Shown here piece after piece: positions 1 through 8,308 of a DNA stretch of 64,000 nt. Every line of letters begins with the position of its first letter. The stretch's first letter is position 1. Made by a program: the position numbers and the translations under genes. Origin of the DNA: Drosophila persimilis (lineage: Eukaryota; Arthropoda; Insecta; Diptera; Drosophilidae); NCBI RefSeq assembly GCF_003286085.1, contig NW_020825324.1:930001-994000 (forward strand). The letters are read 5' to 3'. The notes under the pieces were generated by a model. It searched no databases. It was given only the letters and a program-made list of their open reading frames with translations, and was not told the origin of the DNA.

Positions 1-7
1 TGAATTC

Positions 8-60
8 GTCAGTATATTTACGGTATATTTCTGAGGGTCGGTCACACTGGATCAGCTGTT
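8..60 (+). promoter_or_regulatory. Motif 6 / Motif 1 / E-box promoter of mRpL33 copy A
   Basis: GTCAGTATATTT (8-19) fits Ohler Motif 6, CGGTCACACTG (39-49) is a perfect Motif 1 (the M1BP site), and ATCAGCTGTT (51-60) is a perfect Ohler E-box. This trio is typical of Drosophila housekeeping promoters without a TATA box. The start codon of mRpL33 is at 141, which leaves a 5'UTR of under about 90 bases. Confidence 0.8.
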
Positions 61-140
61 TCCCTGCTTGCACAACTTTTGCGGTGTTTTGTTGCAATTT
101 TAGCCGTTTTTTCTATATAAAATCAAATTATTGACTCAAA

Positions 141-470
141 ATGCGCCTCACCAATGTCCTATTCAAGAAGGTGAAGAGCAAGTAAGTATGTTTACCTGAG
201 AGACAGGGATAATTGGGTAATTTGTTGTCTGGTGTGTTGTGTTCCCGTAGACGCATCATGGTCGTGCTGGAGAGCGTGGTCAGCGGGCATCAGTACAATG
301 CGTTCCGCGAACGCCTGGCCGAGAAGATCGAGGTGATACGCTTCGATCCGTACAGTGAGTATACATATATATATGGACAGCTGAAATGGAAATCTTTTCT
401 CATCCGACTTATCTCCGCAGTTCAACAGGATAGCCTATACCGCGAGCGCAAGAGAATCCGCAGCGCCTGA
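141..470 (+). CDS. mRpL33: Mitochondrial ribosomal protein bL33m (copy A)
   Basis: This encodes the small bL33m protein of the large subunit of the mitochondrial ribosome. I read three exons, 141-181, 251-354 and 421-470, with donors GTAAGT and GTGAGT and acceptors ending CCGTAG and CCGCAG. Splicing gives a 64-residue basic protein that starts MRLTNVLFKK and ends RKRIRSA, the usual length for this family. It matches my memory of Drosophila mRpL33 nearly residue for residue. An AATAAATAAA polyadenylation signal follows at about 480. The gene runs tail to tail with NO66 (stop at 743), with about 270 bases between the stops. Coding sequence and both introns are identical to copy B at 4531-4860. 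Identification is firm. What cannot be told from sequence alone is whether both copies are expressed. Confidence 0.93.
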
Positions 471-742
471 ACATGTAGAATAAATAAATGTTACACCACA
501 CAAACACACGCAAATGTTGCATCCCTTGGATTATTTATTTGTTCTTTTAATTCATGTTCTTGTTAATTTTCATGCTGTTGGCGCTGCCCTGGGACTCGAC
601 ACATAACATTAAAGACACTGCGGGCTAAGGCGTGGGAGAACACAAATTACAAATGGTGAACAGAACAGGGAATATCTTAGTTTACTAGGACTCGACTCTC
701 GCTTTGGGTTCGTTTATTTTGAGGGGGGAAGAATGCCCGAGC

Positions 743-2806
743 TTATAGTTTTTTGAAGGGCTTCTCAACCATAAGGATTCCGCGCTCCCAGAGGGCTTCG
801 ACAAACTCCAAGCGGTCTTCATCGTTTCCCATCGGGGGTAGATCTTTGATCTTTGTATACTCGGGATAGGCATGAATTAGCGTCTCAATAACAGTACCAT
901 GGAACGGTTCCAGCTCAAAGAAGTTTGGCTCATATTTACAATACTCCAAACCATTGTCCGTGTAGTAGTAGCAGCGCAGGACACCCTCGTCGACCGTCAG
1001 GCGTACGATATTGGCACGCAGCAGACGCACTGCCGTCCCCTCTGCGAGCTCGTAATCAAGTGAGCAATGGCCATTCCTATCGGCGGTAGCCTGTGCACCG
1101 AATACAGTGCGTTTCAACTCCTGGGGCGCAATGGTGGGTGGCAGGGCCTCGTGCTGGAATTTTATGGCCAATTGGTCCAAGGCCCGATCGATCTGACCCT
1201 CGGTGGGCACCAGACGCTGTGCTAGATTCTGGATATGCTGTATCAACTTTTGGCGATGCGCGCCCTTCCATTCGGCGTTGGCCACGCCAAGGTTCTGAAA
1301 GATGTCCAGCGGAAGCCCCTTGCGCAGCTTCAAGGTCTGCTCGACACTCTCCTTAACAACCAGGGGCATGAGCTTCTCCATCAGATTGGCGTACGATTGC
1401 TGCTGGTAGGCACTGAGGGTAATGTGCAGCGAATGCGAGTCCTTCTCTGTGATGGCCTGGTGGATCCAGCCGCGTGGGAAGTATAAGAGATCGCCGGGCT
1501 TCAGTACTATATCCATTATGGGATCGCCCAATTCGGTCTGGCTGAGGTTGCCCGACGATTCACGGGGCAGTTCTTTGGTGGGGGCGTAGATGCGCCAGCG
1601 CTTCTTGCCCTCCACCTGGAGAACAAAGGCTTCAATATCATCGTAATGCGGTGCGAATCCCTGGCTCTCGGGGGGCGTTAGGTAGACATTGGCCCCCACC
1701 AGGCAATGGAAAAACTCCTGCAGCATGACGCACAACTGCCTCAGCTGGACAAGGTAGCTGGAGGGATTCAGGATACGGATGCTGCAGCCGCGTTGATAGT
1801 GGGCCCAAACGCTAGGGGGCAAGGCACGACCGTCAGGGTTCAAGGTCTTCCGCACGCCGTCCTCATAGCTGGTTACATCGATGTTGGTGGTATACTCCAC
1901 GTGGTTCTGGATCAGCATTTGGTCGATCATCTTGAACGATATTAGATTGGAGAATCCACCTGAGGTCGTTGTTTTCACTCTAAATGGACTCTTCTCCCAG
2001 TGGTCACGCAAGAAAGTGGCCATCGTCATCGGAGCAATGAGCTGAGCCAGTGTCCGCTTTCCCACTTCAATGCTGTTTTCCTTGTGCACTTTATGGCATG
2101 GCTCCAGGCGGTTTACGGCCTGACCAGCGCCAGCCTCTGCTCCTGCATCACCTCCGGGTTGAACAGATTTAACTAAACCGATTTTAATTCTGCATAACAT
2201 GCTGGCCCCGGGTTCCTTCTTGATCGACTGTGGGGACAGCAACGCGCGGTCTGGCGACGCCACCTCCACCTTGACTGGAACCGTATTCTTCTTGCTGGGC
2301 AGCGGACATGACCTACGTTGGAGGGGGCAGGAGGGCGCCTTTGGCTGCTGTGTGGACCTGGCAGCCGATGTCGACTGGCCGACTGGAGTGGATGAAGTAC
2401 GCTTGGCGCCGATGGGGTTGCTGCCCTCCGCCTCATCGTTGCGACGCTTCAGTGACTCACGAGTATTAGCCGGAGTTTCTGGCGAGGATTGAGACGAGTG
2501 GCTGTTCAGCGTGTATTCCTCGCCACTCTCGGACGATTCATATTCATCACTGCTGTCGGTGCTGTCGTCCTCCTCGTCTTCGCCGCTGCTGCTGCTGCTG
2601 CCGTTGTCGCCGTCGCTGTAGCTACCGTTCTTCTTTGGCGGACCCTTCTGCTTTCCGCCATTTTTGGAGGCCAAGTTCCTGTTGTTGTTATTTTTTGCGG
2701 CACCATTTTTGTCGGAATTCTTTGTTCCTTTTTGTACATCATTCTTTGAGGTTGCGGAGCCGCGATAGGCGGCAAAGGCCGAAACCTTTTTATTCTTGTC
2801 GGACAT
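743..2806 (-). CDS. NO66: Ribosomal oxygenase / JmjC lysine demethylase NO66 (copy A)
   Basis: This is a 687-residue Fe(II)/2-oxoglutarate oxygenase in one exon. The family (NO66/RIOX1) is nucleolar; it hydroxylates a histidine in ribosomal protein uL2/Rpl8 and is reported to demethylate H3K4 and H3K36. Residues 1 to about 230 are disordered: Lys/Asn-rich, then an acidic Ser/Asp/Glu stretch (about 62-98). The JmjC core follows (about 340-465) with the iron ligands H387-x-D389 in 'PHYDD' and H449 in 'GWIHQ'. The C-terminal part (about 480-687) is the dimerisation and winged-helix region of the family. The start is followed by [10 protein letters not shown] and fits the family length. The gene is convergent with mRpL33; its 5' side faces a Motif 6/Motif 1 cluster at 2975-3000. 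It differs from copy B at four bases, two of which change residues: K239 here is E in copy B, and M361 here is K. The catalytic residues are intact in both. Confidence 0.95.
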   Translation of the reverse strand: MSDKNKKVSAFAAYRGSATSKNDVQKGTKNSDKNGAAKNNNNRNLASKNGGKQKGPPKKNGSYSDGDNGSSSSSGEDEEDDSTDSSDEYESSESGEEYTLNSHSSQSSPETPANTRESLKRRNDEAEGSNPIGAKRTSSTPVGQSTSAARSTQQPKAPSCPLQRRSCPLPSKKNTVPVKVEVASPDRALLSPQSIKKEPGASMLCRIKIGLVKSVQPGGDAGAEAGAGQAVNRLEPCHKVHKENSIEVGKRTLAQLIAPMTMATFLRDHWEKSPFRVKTTTSGGFSNLISFKMIDQMLIQNHVEYTTNIDVTSYEDGVRKTLNPDGRALPPSVWAHYQRGCSIRILNPSSYLVQLRQLCVMLQEFFHCLVGANVYLTPPESQGFAPHYDDIEAFVLQVEGKKRWRIYAPTKELPRESSGNLSQTELGDPIMDIVLKPGDLLYFPRGWIHQAITEKDSHSLHITLSAYQQQSYANLMEKLMPLVVKESVEQTLKLRKGLPLDIFQNLGVANAEWKGAHRQKLIQHIQNLAQRLVPTEGQIDRALDQLAIKFQHEALPPTIAPQELKRTVFGAQATADRNGHCSLDYELAEGTAVRLLRANIVRLTVDEGVLRCYYYTDNGLEYCKYEPNFFELEPFHGTVIETLIHAYPEYTKIKDLPPMGNDEDRLEFVEALWERGILMVEKPFKKL

Positions 2807-2974
2807 CTTTAAACTGTTATAATCTACAATCAGTCGATTGTCAAATACCAGTTACATCAAATCGCTTGTTCCCCAGAAATAGAAGACTTAATTTCACCGC
2901 AAAATATTTTAATCTCTGGCTGGTTTTGGCACTTTTTCGTTTCTTCGGGTTTTTTTGAAAATGAGACGGTATTT

Positions 2975-3001
2975 TTCGGTATATTTCTGAGGGTCACACT
3001 C
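2975..3001 (+). promoter_or_regulatory. Motif 6 + Motif 1 cluster upstream of NO66 copy A
   Basis: TTCGGTATATTT (2975-2986) is a perfect Motif 6 and GGTCACACT (2992-3000) is the Motif 1 core. Both read on the plus strand, away from NO66. They could drive NO66 bidirectionally, or a short plus-strand transcript carrying the 32-codon ORF at 3021. The ATG of NO66 lies about 170 bases to the left. Confidence 0.6.
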
Positions 3002-3020
3002 ACACTCCTGCAACGAGAAA

Positions 3021-3119
3021 ATGAGTCGTAATTTTGAATGGGCTGTAAAAAAGGGTATGGACAACAAGCAAAAACAGCCAAGGCAAGTTGCGATAAGCGG
3101 CGGTGCAGAAATTGAATAA
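3021..3119 (+). CDS. Possible 32-residue small ORF (copy A), unknown function
   Basis: I do not recognise this product. The ORF starts 20 bases after the Motif 1 core, begins MSRNFEWAVKKGMDN, ends GGAEIE, and its TAA overlaps an AATAAATAAAA run that can serve as a polyadenylation signal. Promoter motifs, ATG and poly(A) signal thus sit in order within 150 bases. Copy B (7414) keeps the first 24 codons with one change (K16R) but then diverges because of a 369-base length difference. No membrane segment or known motif is visible. It may be a leader or spacer ORF rather than a gene. Confidence 0.3.
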   Translation: MSRNFEWAVKKGMDNKQKQPRQVAISGGAEIE

Positions 3120-3218
3120 ATAAAAGGGACCGTGTGTGTGACAACCACTTGGCACAATCCAGTCGTCAGCGTCAGGACAGTCTGACAGGGGGACAGGCAG
3201 GGACAGAATTGCTAAATA

Positions 3219-3349
3219 TTCTATATAGCTGAGAATATTCCACGGAAGATCAAAAACGAGTAATATGTAAAATATAACTTTAATTCGTCAGTATATTTAC
3301 GGTATATTTCGGTATTTCTCTGAGGGTCGGTCGCACTGGATCAGCTGTT
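3219..3349 (+). promoter_or_regulatory. mRpL33 copy B promoter, Motif 1 altered, shared module with the CIP2A promoter
   Basis: Motif 6 (GTCAGTATATTT) is at 3287-3298 and an extra Motif 6-like TTCGGTATTTCT follows at 3308-3319. Motif 1 reads CGGTCGCACTG (3328-3338), one base off the perfect site found in copy A. The E-box ATCAGCTGTT (3340-3349) is intact. The stretch from about 3219 is similar to the reverse complement of 19604-19767, the promoter of the CIP2A gene. Confidence 0.7.
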
Positions 3350-3400
3350 TCCCTGCTTGCACAGCTTTTGCGGTGTTTTGTTGCAATTTTAGCCGTTTTT

Positions 3401-4497
3401 TATACCCGATACTCAAAAAAAATATTGGGGTATATTAGATTTGTGGTAAAAGTGGATGTGTGTAACGTCCAGAAGGAATCGTTTCCGACCCCATAAAGTA
3501 TATATATTCTTGATCAGCATCAACAGCTGAGTCGATTGAGCCATGTCTGTCTGTCCGTCCGTCCGTTTGTCCGACCCCTTCAGCGCCTAGTGCTCAAAGA
3601 CTATAAGAGCTAGAGCAACGATGTTTCGGATCCAGACTTCTGTGATATGTCACTGCTACAAGAATATTTCAAAACTTTGCCCCGCCCACTTCCGCCCCCA
3701 CAAAGGGCGAAAATCTGTGGCATCCACAATTTCGACGATACGAGAAAACTAAAACCGCAAAATCGTAGAAGATGACTATATCTTCTAGAGTGCAAAATCT
3801 GAACCAGATCGTATAATTATCATAGCCAGAATCAATAAAACAATTTCATTCTTTCTCGCTCTGTCTCTCTCTAACACACAGGTTTCATGGTCGGTTTTGC
3901 CAATTGCAAAATATGAGTTCAAGGATCTCAGAACCCATAAGAGCTAGAGCAACCAAATTTGGTATCCGCGCTCCTGTGATATCGGACTTTGACCGTTTTG
4001 TGTCAAAATTTCGCCACACCCCCTTCCGCCCCCGCAAAGGACGAAAATCTGGGGCATCCACAAATCTCAGAGACTATTAATGCTAGAGTAACCAAATTTG
4101 GTATCCGCACTTCTGTTAGATCTCACTATAAAACGTATATCTCAAAATTTCACACCACCCCCTTCCGCCCACACAAAGGACGAAAATCTGTTGCACCCAC
4201 AATATTGCAGATTCGAGAAAACTAAAAACGCAGAATCATAGATAACGGCCATATCTATCAGATTGCTGAATCTGGATCAGATCCGATTATTTTTATAGCC
4301 AAAAGGAACAAATCAATTTGCACTGGCTAAGCAGCGCCCGACGTCACGCTCAGACTGATTTTCTGTCTCTCTCGCACGCACTCTTTGTCGTGTCGTTTAA
4401 TATTAGCGGCGTCTGCCGGAGGAGAGCCATACTGACTTAGTATCGGGTATAACTGTAGAGTTGCGGTGTCCGCAGCAACTCACAACGTTCCCCCTCG
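3401..4497 (+). mobile_element. Non-autonomous Helitron of the DINE-1/ISY type
   Basis: The left end reads TATACCCGATACT (3401-3413) and its perfect 13-base reverse complement lies near the right end (4439-4451), the subterminal inverted repeat usual in DINE-1-like elements. A hairpin with stem GAGTTGC/GCAACTC follows at about 4458-4481, then a short tail ending CCCCCTCG. The inside carries the Drosophila DINE core (a 'TATAAAGTATATATATTC' stretch near 3495, then TGTCTGTCTGTCCGTCCGTC) and three degenerate internal repeats with 'CTTCCGCCC...AAAGGACGAAAATCTG' near 3689, 4023 and 4162. There is no transposase ORF. It interrupts a run of six T in copy A (about 118-123), leaving five T on each side. 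From memory the sequence closely resembles the ISY/ISX Helitrons described in the D. miranda lineage. Confidence 0.85.
4457..4482 (+). other. Helitron 3' terminal hairpin
   Basis: GAGTTGC pairs with GCAACTC around a ten-base loop, about 16 bases before the element's right end. A hairpin in this position is a hallmark of Helitron 3' ends. Confidence 0.7.
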
Positions 4498-4530
4498 TTT
4501 TTCTATATAAAATCGAATTATTGACTCAAA

Positions 4531-4860
4531 ATGCGCCTCACCAATGTCCTATTCAAGAAGGTGAAGAGCAAGTAAGTATGTTTACCTGAGAGACAGGGAT
4601 AATTGGGTAATTTGTTGTCTGGTGTGTTGTGTTCCCGTAGACGCATCATGGTCGTGCTGGAGAGCGTGGTCAGCGGGCATCAGTACAATGCGTTCCGCGA
4701 ACGCCTGGCCGAGAAGATCGAGGTGATACGCTTCGATCCGTACAGTGAGTATACATATATATATGGACAGCTGAAATGGAAATCTTTTCTCATCCGACTT
4801 ATCTCCGCAGTTCAACAGGATAGCCTATACCGCGAGCGCAAGAGAATCCGCAGCGCCTGA
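4531..4860 (+). CDS. mRpL33: Mitochondrial ribosomal protein bL33m (copy B)
   Basis: This copy has exons 4531-4571, 4641-4744 and 4811-4860, with the same splice sites and the same 64-residue product as copy A; introns are also identical. The odd point is the 5' side. The Helitron ends 33 bases before the ATG, so the Motif 1/E-box promoter (3328-3349) lies about 1.2 kb from the start codon instead of about 90 bases. The element contains several ATG triplets on the plus strand. Transcripts from the original promoter would therefore carry a long 5'UTR with upstream starts unless it is spliced or a new start site near 4500 is used. The reading frame itself is intact. Confidence 0.92.
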
Positions 4861-5132
4861 ACATGTAGAATAAATAAATGTTACACCACACAAACACACG
4901 CAAATGTTGCATCCCTTGGATTATTTATTTGTTCTTTTAATTCATGTTCTTGTTAATTTTCATGCTGTTGGCGCTGCCCTGGGACTCGACACATAACATT
5001 AAAGACACTGCGGGCTAAGGCGTGGGAGAACACAAATTACAAATGGTGAACAGAACAGGGAATATCTTAGTTTACTAGGACTCGACTCTCGCTTTGGGTT
5101 CGTTTATTTTGAGGGGGGAAGAATGCCCGAGC

Positions 5133-7196
5133 TTATAGTTTTTTGAAGGGCTTCTCAACCATAAGGATTCCGCGCTCCCAGAGGGCTTCGACAAACTCCA
5201 AGCGGTCTTCATCGTTTCCCATCGGGGGTAGATCTTTGATCTTTGTATACTCGGGATAGGCATGAATTAGCGTCTCAATAACAGTACCATGGAACGGTTC
5301 CAGCTCAAAGAAGTTTGGCTCATATTTACAATACTCCAAACCATTGTCCGTGTAGTAGTAGCAGCGCAGGACACCCTCGTCGACCGTCAGGCGTACGATA
5401 TTGGCACGCAGCAGACGCACTGCCGTCCCCTCTGCGAGCTCGTAATCAAGTGAGCAATGGCCATTCCTATCGGCGGTAGCCTGTGCACCGAATACAGTGC
5501 GTTTCAACTCCTGGGGCGCAATGGTGGGTGGCAGGGCCTCGTGCTGGAATTTTATGGCCAATTGGTCCAAGGCCCGATCGATCTGACCCTCGGTGGGCAC
5601 CAGACGCTGTGCTAGATTCTGGATATGCTGTATCAACTTTTGGCGATGCGCGCCCTTCCATTCGGCGTTGGCCACGCCAAGGTTCTGAAAGATGTCCAGC
5701 GGAAGCCCCTTGCGCAGCTTCAAGGTCTGCTCGACACTCTCCTTAACAACCAGGGGCATGAGCTTCTCCATCAGATTGGCGTACGATTGCTGCTGGTAGG
5801 CACTGAGGGTAATGTGCAGCGAATGCGAGTCCTTCTCTGTGATGGCCTGGTGGATCCAGCCGCGTGGGAAGTATAAGAGATCGCCGGGCTTCAGTACTAT
5901 ATCCATTATGGGATCGCCCAATTCGGTCTGGCTGAGGTTGCCCGACGATTCACGGGGCAGTTCTTTGGTGGGGGCGTAGATGCGCCAGCGCTTCTTGCCC
6001 TCTACCTGGAGAACAAAGGCTTCAATATCATCGTAATGCGGTGCGAATCCCTGGCTCTCGGGGGGCGTTAGGTAGACATTGGCCCCCACCAGGCAATGGA
6101 AAAACTCCTGCAGCTTGACGCACAACTGCCTCAGCTGGACAAGGTAGCTGGAGGGATTCAGGATACGGATGCTGCAGCCGCGTTGATAGTGGGCCCAAAC
6201 GCTAGGGGGCAAGGCACGACCGTCAGGGTTCAAGGTCTTCCGCACGCCGTCCTCATAGCTGGTTACATCGATGTTGGTGGTATACTCCACGTGGTTCTGG
6301 ATCAGCATTTGGTCGATCATCTTGAACGATATTAGATTGGAGAATCCACCTGAGGTCGTTGTTTTCACTCTAAATGGACTCTTCTCCCAGTGGTCACGCA
6401 AGAAAGTGGCCATCGTCATCGGAGCAATGAGCTGAGCCAGTGTCCGCTTTCCCACTTCAATGCTGTTTTCCTTGTGCACTTCATGGCATGGCTCCAGGCG
6501 GTTTACGGCCTGACCAGCGCCAGCCTCTGCTCCTGCATCACCTCCGGGTTGAACAGATTTAACTAAACCGATTTTAATTCTGCATAACATGCTGGCCCCT
6601 GGTTCCTTCTTGATCGACTGTGGGGACAGCAACGCGCGGTCTGGCGACGCCACCTCCACCTTGACTGGAACCGTATTCTTCTTGCTGGGCAGCGGACATG
6701 ACCTACGTTGGAGGGGGCAGGAGGGCGCCTTTGGCTGCTGTGTGGACCTGGCAGCCGATGTCGACTGGCCGACTGGAGTGGATGAAGTACGCTTGGCGCC
6801 GATGGGGTTGCTGCCCTCCGCCTCATCGTTGCGACGCTTCAGTGACTCACGAGTATTAGCCGGAGTTTCTGGCGAGGATTGAGACGAGTGGCTGTTCAGC
6901 GTGTATTCCTCGCCACTCTCGGACGATTCATATTCATCACTGCTGTCGGTGCTGTCGTCCTCCTCGTCTTCGCCGCTGCTGCTGCTGCTGCCGTTGTCGC
7001 CGTCGCTGTAGCTACCGTTCTTCTTTGGCGGACCCTTCTGCTTTCCGCCATTTTTGGAGGCCAAGTTCCTGTTGTTGTTATTTTTTGCGGCACCATTTTT
7101 GTCGGAATTCTTTGTTCCTTTTTGTACATCATTCTTTGAGGTTGCGGAGCCGCGATAGGCGGCAAAGGCCGAAACCTTTTTATTCTTGTCGGACAT
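5133..7196 (-). CDS. NO66: Ribosomal oxygenase / JmjC lysine demethylase NO66 (copy B)
   Basis: This is a full 687-residue duplicate of the gene at 743-2806, with the HxD...H iron ligands (H387, D389, H449) preserved. The four coding differences from copy A are base 6482 (K239 to E), base 6115 (M361 to K), and silent changes at 6600 (P199) and 6003 (V398). M361K lies in the helix just before the JmjC strand 'ANVYLTPPE', not at a ligand. Both copies are free of stops, so neither is a pseudogene by sequence. The near identity means the duplication is very young or is kept uniform by gene conversion. A collapsed or mis-joined assembly is less likely because the flanks differ and a Helitron lies between the copies. 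Confidence 0.95.
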   Translation of the reverse strand: MSDKNKKVSAFAAYRGSATSKNDVQKGTKNSDKNGAAKNNNNRNLASKNGGKQKGPPKKNGSYSDGDNGSSSSSGEDEEDDSTDSSDEYESSESGEEYTLNSHSSQSSPETPANTRESLKRRNDEAEGSNPIGAKRTSSTPVGQSTSAARSTQQPKAPSCPLQRRSCPLPSKKNTVPVKVEVASPDRALLSPQSIKKEPGASMLCRIKIGLVKSVQPGGDAGAEAGAGQAVNRLEPCHEVHKENSIEVGKRTLAQLIAPMTMATFLRDHWEKSPFRVKTTTSGGFSNLISFKMIDQMLIQNHVEYTTNIDVTSYEDGVRKTLNPDGRALPPSVWAHYQRGCSIRILNPSSYLVQLRQLCVKLQEFFHCLVGANVYLTPPESQGFAPHYDDIEAFVLQVEGKKRWRIYAPTKELPRESSGNLSQTELGDPIMDIVLKPGDLLYFPRGWIHQAITEKDSHSLHITLSAYQQQSYANLMEKLMPLVVKESVEQTLKLRKGLPLDIFQNLGVANAEWKGAHRQKLIQHIQNLAQRLVPTEGQIDRALDQLAIKFQHEALPPTIAPQELKRTVFGAQATADRNGHCSLDYELAEGTAVRLLRANIVRLTVDEGVLRCYYYTDNGLEYCKYEPNFFELEPFHGTVIETLIHAYPEYTKIKDLPPMGNDEDRLEFVEALWERGILMVEKPFKKL

Positions 7197-7367
7197 CTTT
7201 AAACTGTTATAATCTACAATCAGTCGATTGTCAAATACCAGTTACATCAAATCGCTTGTTCCCCAGAAATAGAAGACTTAATTTCACCGCAAAATTATAT
7301 TTTAATCTCTGGCTGGTTTTGGCACTTTTTCGTTTCTTCGGGTTTTTTTGAAAATGAGACGGTATAT

Positions 7368-7394
7368 TTCGGTATATTTCTGAGGGTCACACTC
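7368..7394 (+). promoter_or_regulatory. Motif 6 + Motif 1 cluster upstream of NO66 copy B
   Basis: This is the counterpart of 2975-3001: TTCGGTATATTT followed by GGTCACACT, again on the plus strand. One extra base change makes the preceding GGTATTTTT into GGTATATTT. Confidence 0.6.
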
Positions 7395-7413
7395 ACACTC
7401 CTGCAACGAGAAA

Positions 7414-7515
7414 ATGAGTCGTAATTTTGAATGGGCTGTAAAAAAGGGTATGGACAACAGGCAAAAACAGCCAAGGCAAGTTGCAAGGTTCGTACGAACC
7501 TCACCTCGCGTGTGA
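7414..7515 (+). CDS. Possible small ORF (copy B), C-terminus altered
   Basis: It shares its first 24 codons with the ORF at 3021 (K16 is R here), then reads RFVRTSPRV and stops because extra sequence begins at 7485. The same Motif 6/Motif 1 cluster lies upstream. The end differs between copies, so if the peptide matters only the first ~24 residues can be common. I do not recognise it. Confidence 0.25.
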   Translation: MSRNFEWAVKKGMDNRQKQPRQVARFVRTSPRV

Positions 7516-7853
7516 GGACAATATACCTTGAAGACAAGATATATAGGGCAAAGGGGGGAGTTTTACCTTGCACGCGTTGTACTTTCAGTTCCGTTTTGGC
7601 TGTTATCCATACCCCCTTTCTCATCCCATGCATGTAGCACGTGTGTAGTAATCGTGTAGAGCTGCCAAGTAACATGTAATAAACTGAGCAAAATGTAAAC
7701 ATTTTAGAAATTCAGAAATTCCAATTTTTTTGAACCGATCGGGTGGGGTGCTGCGCGTCGTTGCAAAGTAAATAAAACTAAATAAGTGTATAGAGCGCAG
7801 CCTGCAGCCTTTAATCTTGTGTAATTCAGCCGTGTGTAATTACTAGACAAAGC
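7485..7853. other. 369 bases present only in duplication copy B
   Basis: Copy A joins 'AAGTTGC' directly to 'GATAAGC'. Here 369 bases lie between them, with a GC shared at the edges. The segment holds a perfect 14-base palindrome (7487-7500, GGTTCGTACGAACC) and a stretch near 7597-7615 that is inverted relative to 7446-7470 (GGGTATGGA.AACAG). It has no terminal inverted repeats or clear target duplication, so a deletion in copy A through GC microhomology is as likely as an insertion here. Confidence 0.6.
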
Positions 7854-7970
7854 GATAAGCGGTGGTGCAGAAATTGAATAAATAAAAGGGACCGTGTGTG
7901 TGACAATCACTTGGCACAATCCAGTCGTCAGCGTCAGGACAGTCTGACAGGGGGACAGGCAGGGACAGAA

Positions 7971-8308
7971 GCGTGTAAATAGGCAGGGCTGTTAAGCGCG
8001 TGAGAGCGGGACGAGAGAGGACGAAATCAGGTGTTTACAACTCTCTCTCTTTCTCACTCAGTATATATGTATTTGTGTGGTTGGGTGTTCCTGTGCCCGC
8101 CTGTGTGTGCATGTGTGTGCGTGTGCGTGAATAATAATATCAAACAATTCATGCAATAAATTATAATAATTTACAGATAAATAACATCAATTGTTTATTT
8201 TTTTATATATAAATTTTTTTATGGTTGTTGTTGTGCCTTGGGACACACAGCGGAGAAAACGAAAATTTCAAATTCAAACAATTTGGTTTTTAACAATTTG
8301 AAACCAAA
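7971..8308. other. Unique DNA upstream of Pmp70
   Basis: This contains GA/CT-rich stretches (AGAGCGGGACGAGAGAGGAC near 8005; a CT run near 8041) and TG repeats, then an AT-rich leader to the Pmp70 ATG at 8309. A CACTCAGTA near 8057 could be an initiator. No gene is seen. Confidence 0.4.

Larger units (their letters stand above)
1..3208. repeat. Tandem duplication unit, copy A (truncated at the window edge)
   Basis: The block holding mRpL33, NO66 and the small ORF recurs at 3209-7970. The offset is 4390 through the genes. Homology on the right ends after 'GGGACAGAA' at 3208 and 7970. The left end of this copy lies outside the window. Bases 141-2806 differ from copy B at four positions only. 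Confidence 0.95.
3209..7970. repeat. Tandem duplication unit, copy B, interrupted by a Helitron and a 369-base indel
   Basis: This is the second copy of the mRpL33-NO66 block. Relative to copy A it contains a ~1,097-base Helitron (3401-4497), an 8-base insertion in the promoter (adding a GGTATTTC), a 3-base insertion near 7296, and 369 extra bases at 7485-7853. Beyond 7970 the sequence is unique and leads to Pmp70. Confidence 0.93.

Noticed and set aside
7485..7853. The copy B segment as an intron of the small ORF
   Set aside because: The junction with copy A cannot be placed at GT...AG ends; only GC microhomology can be shifted.
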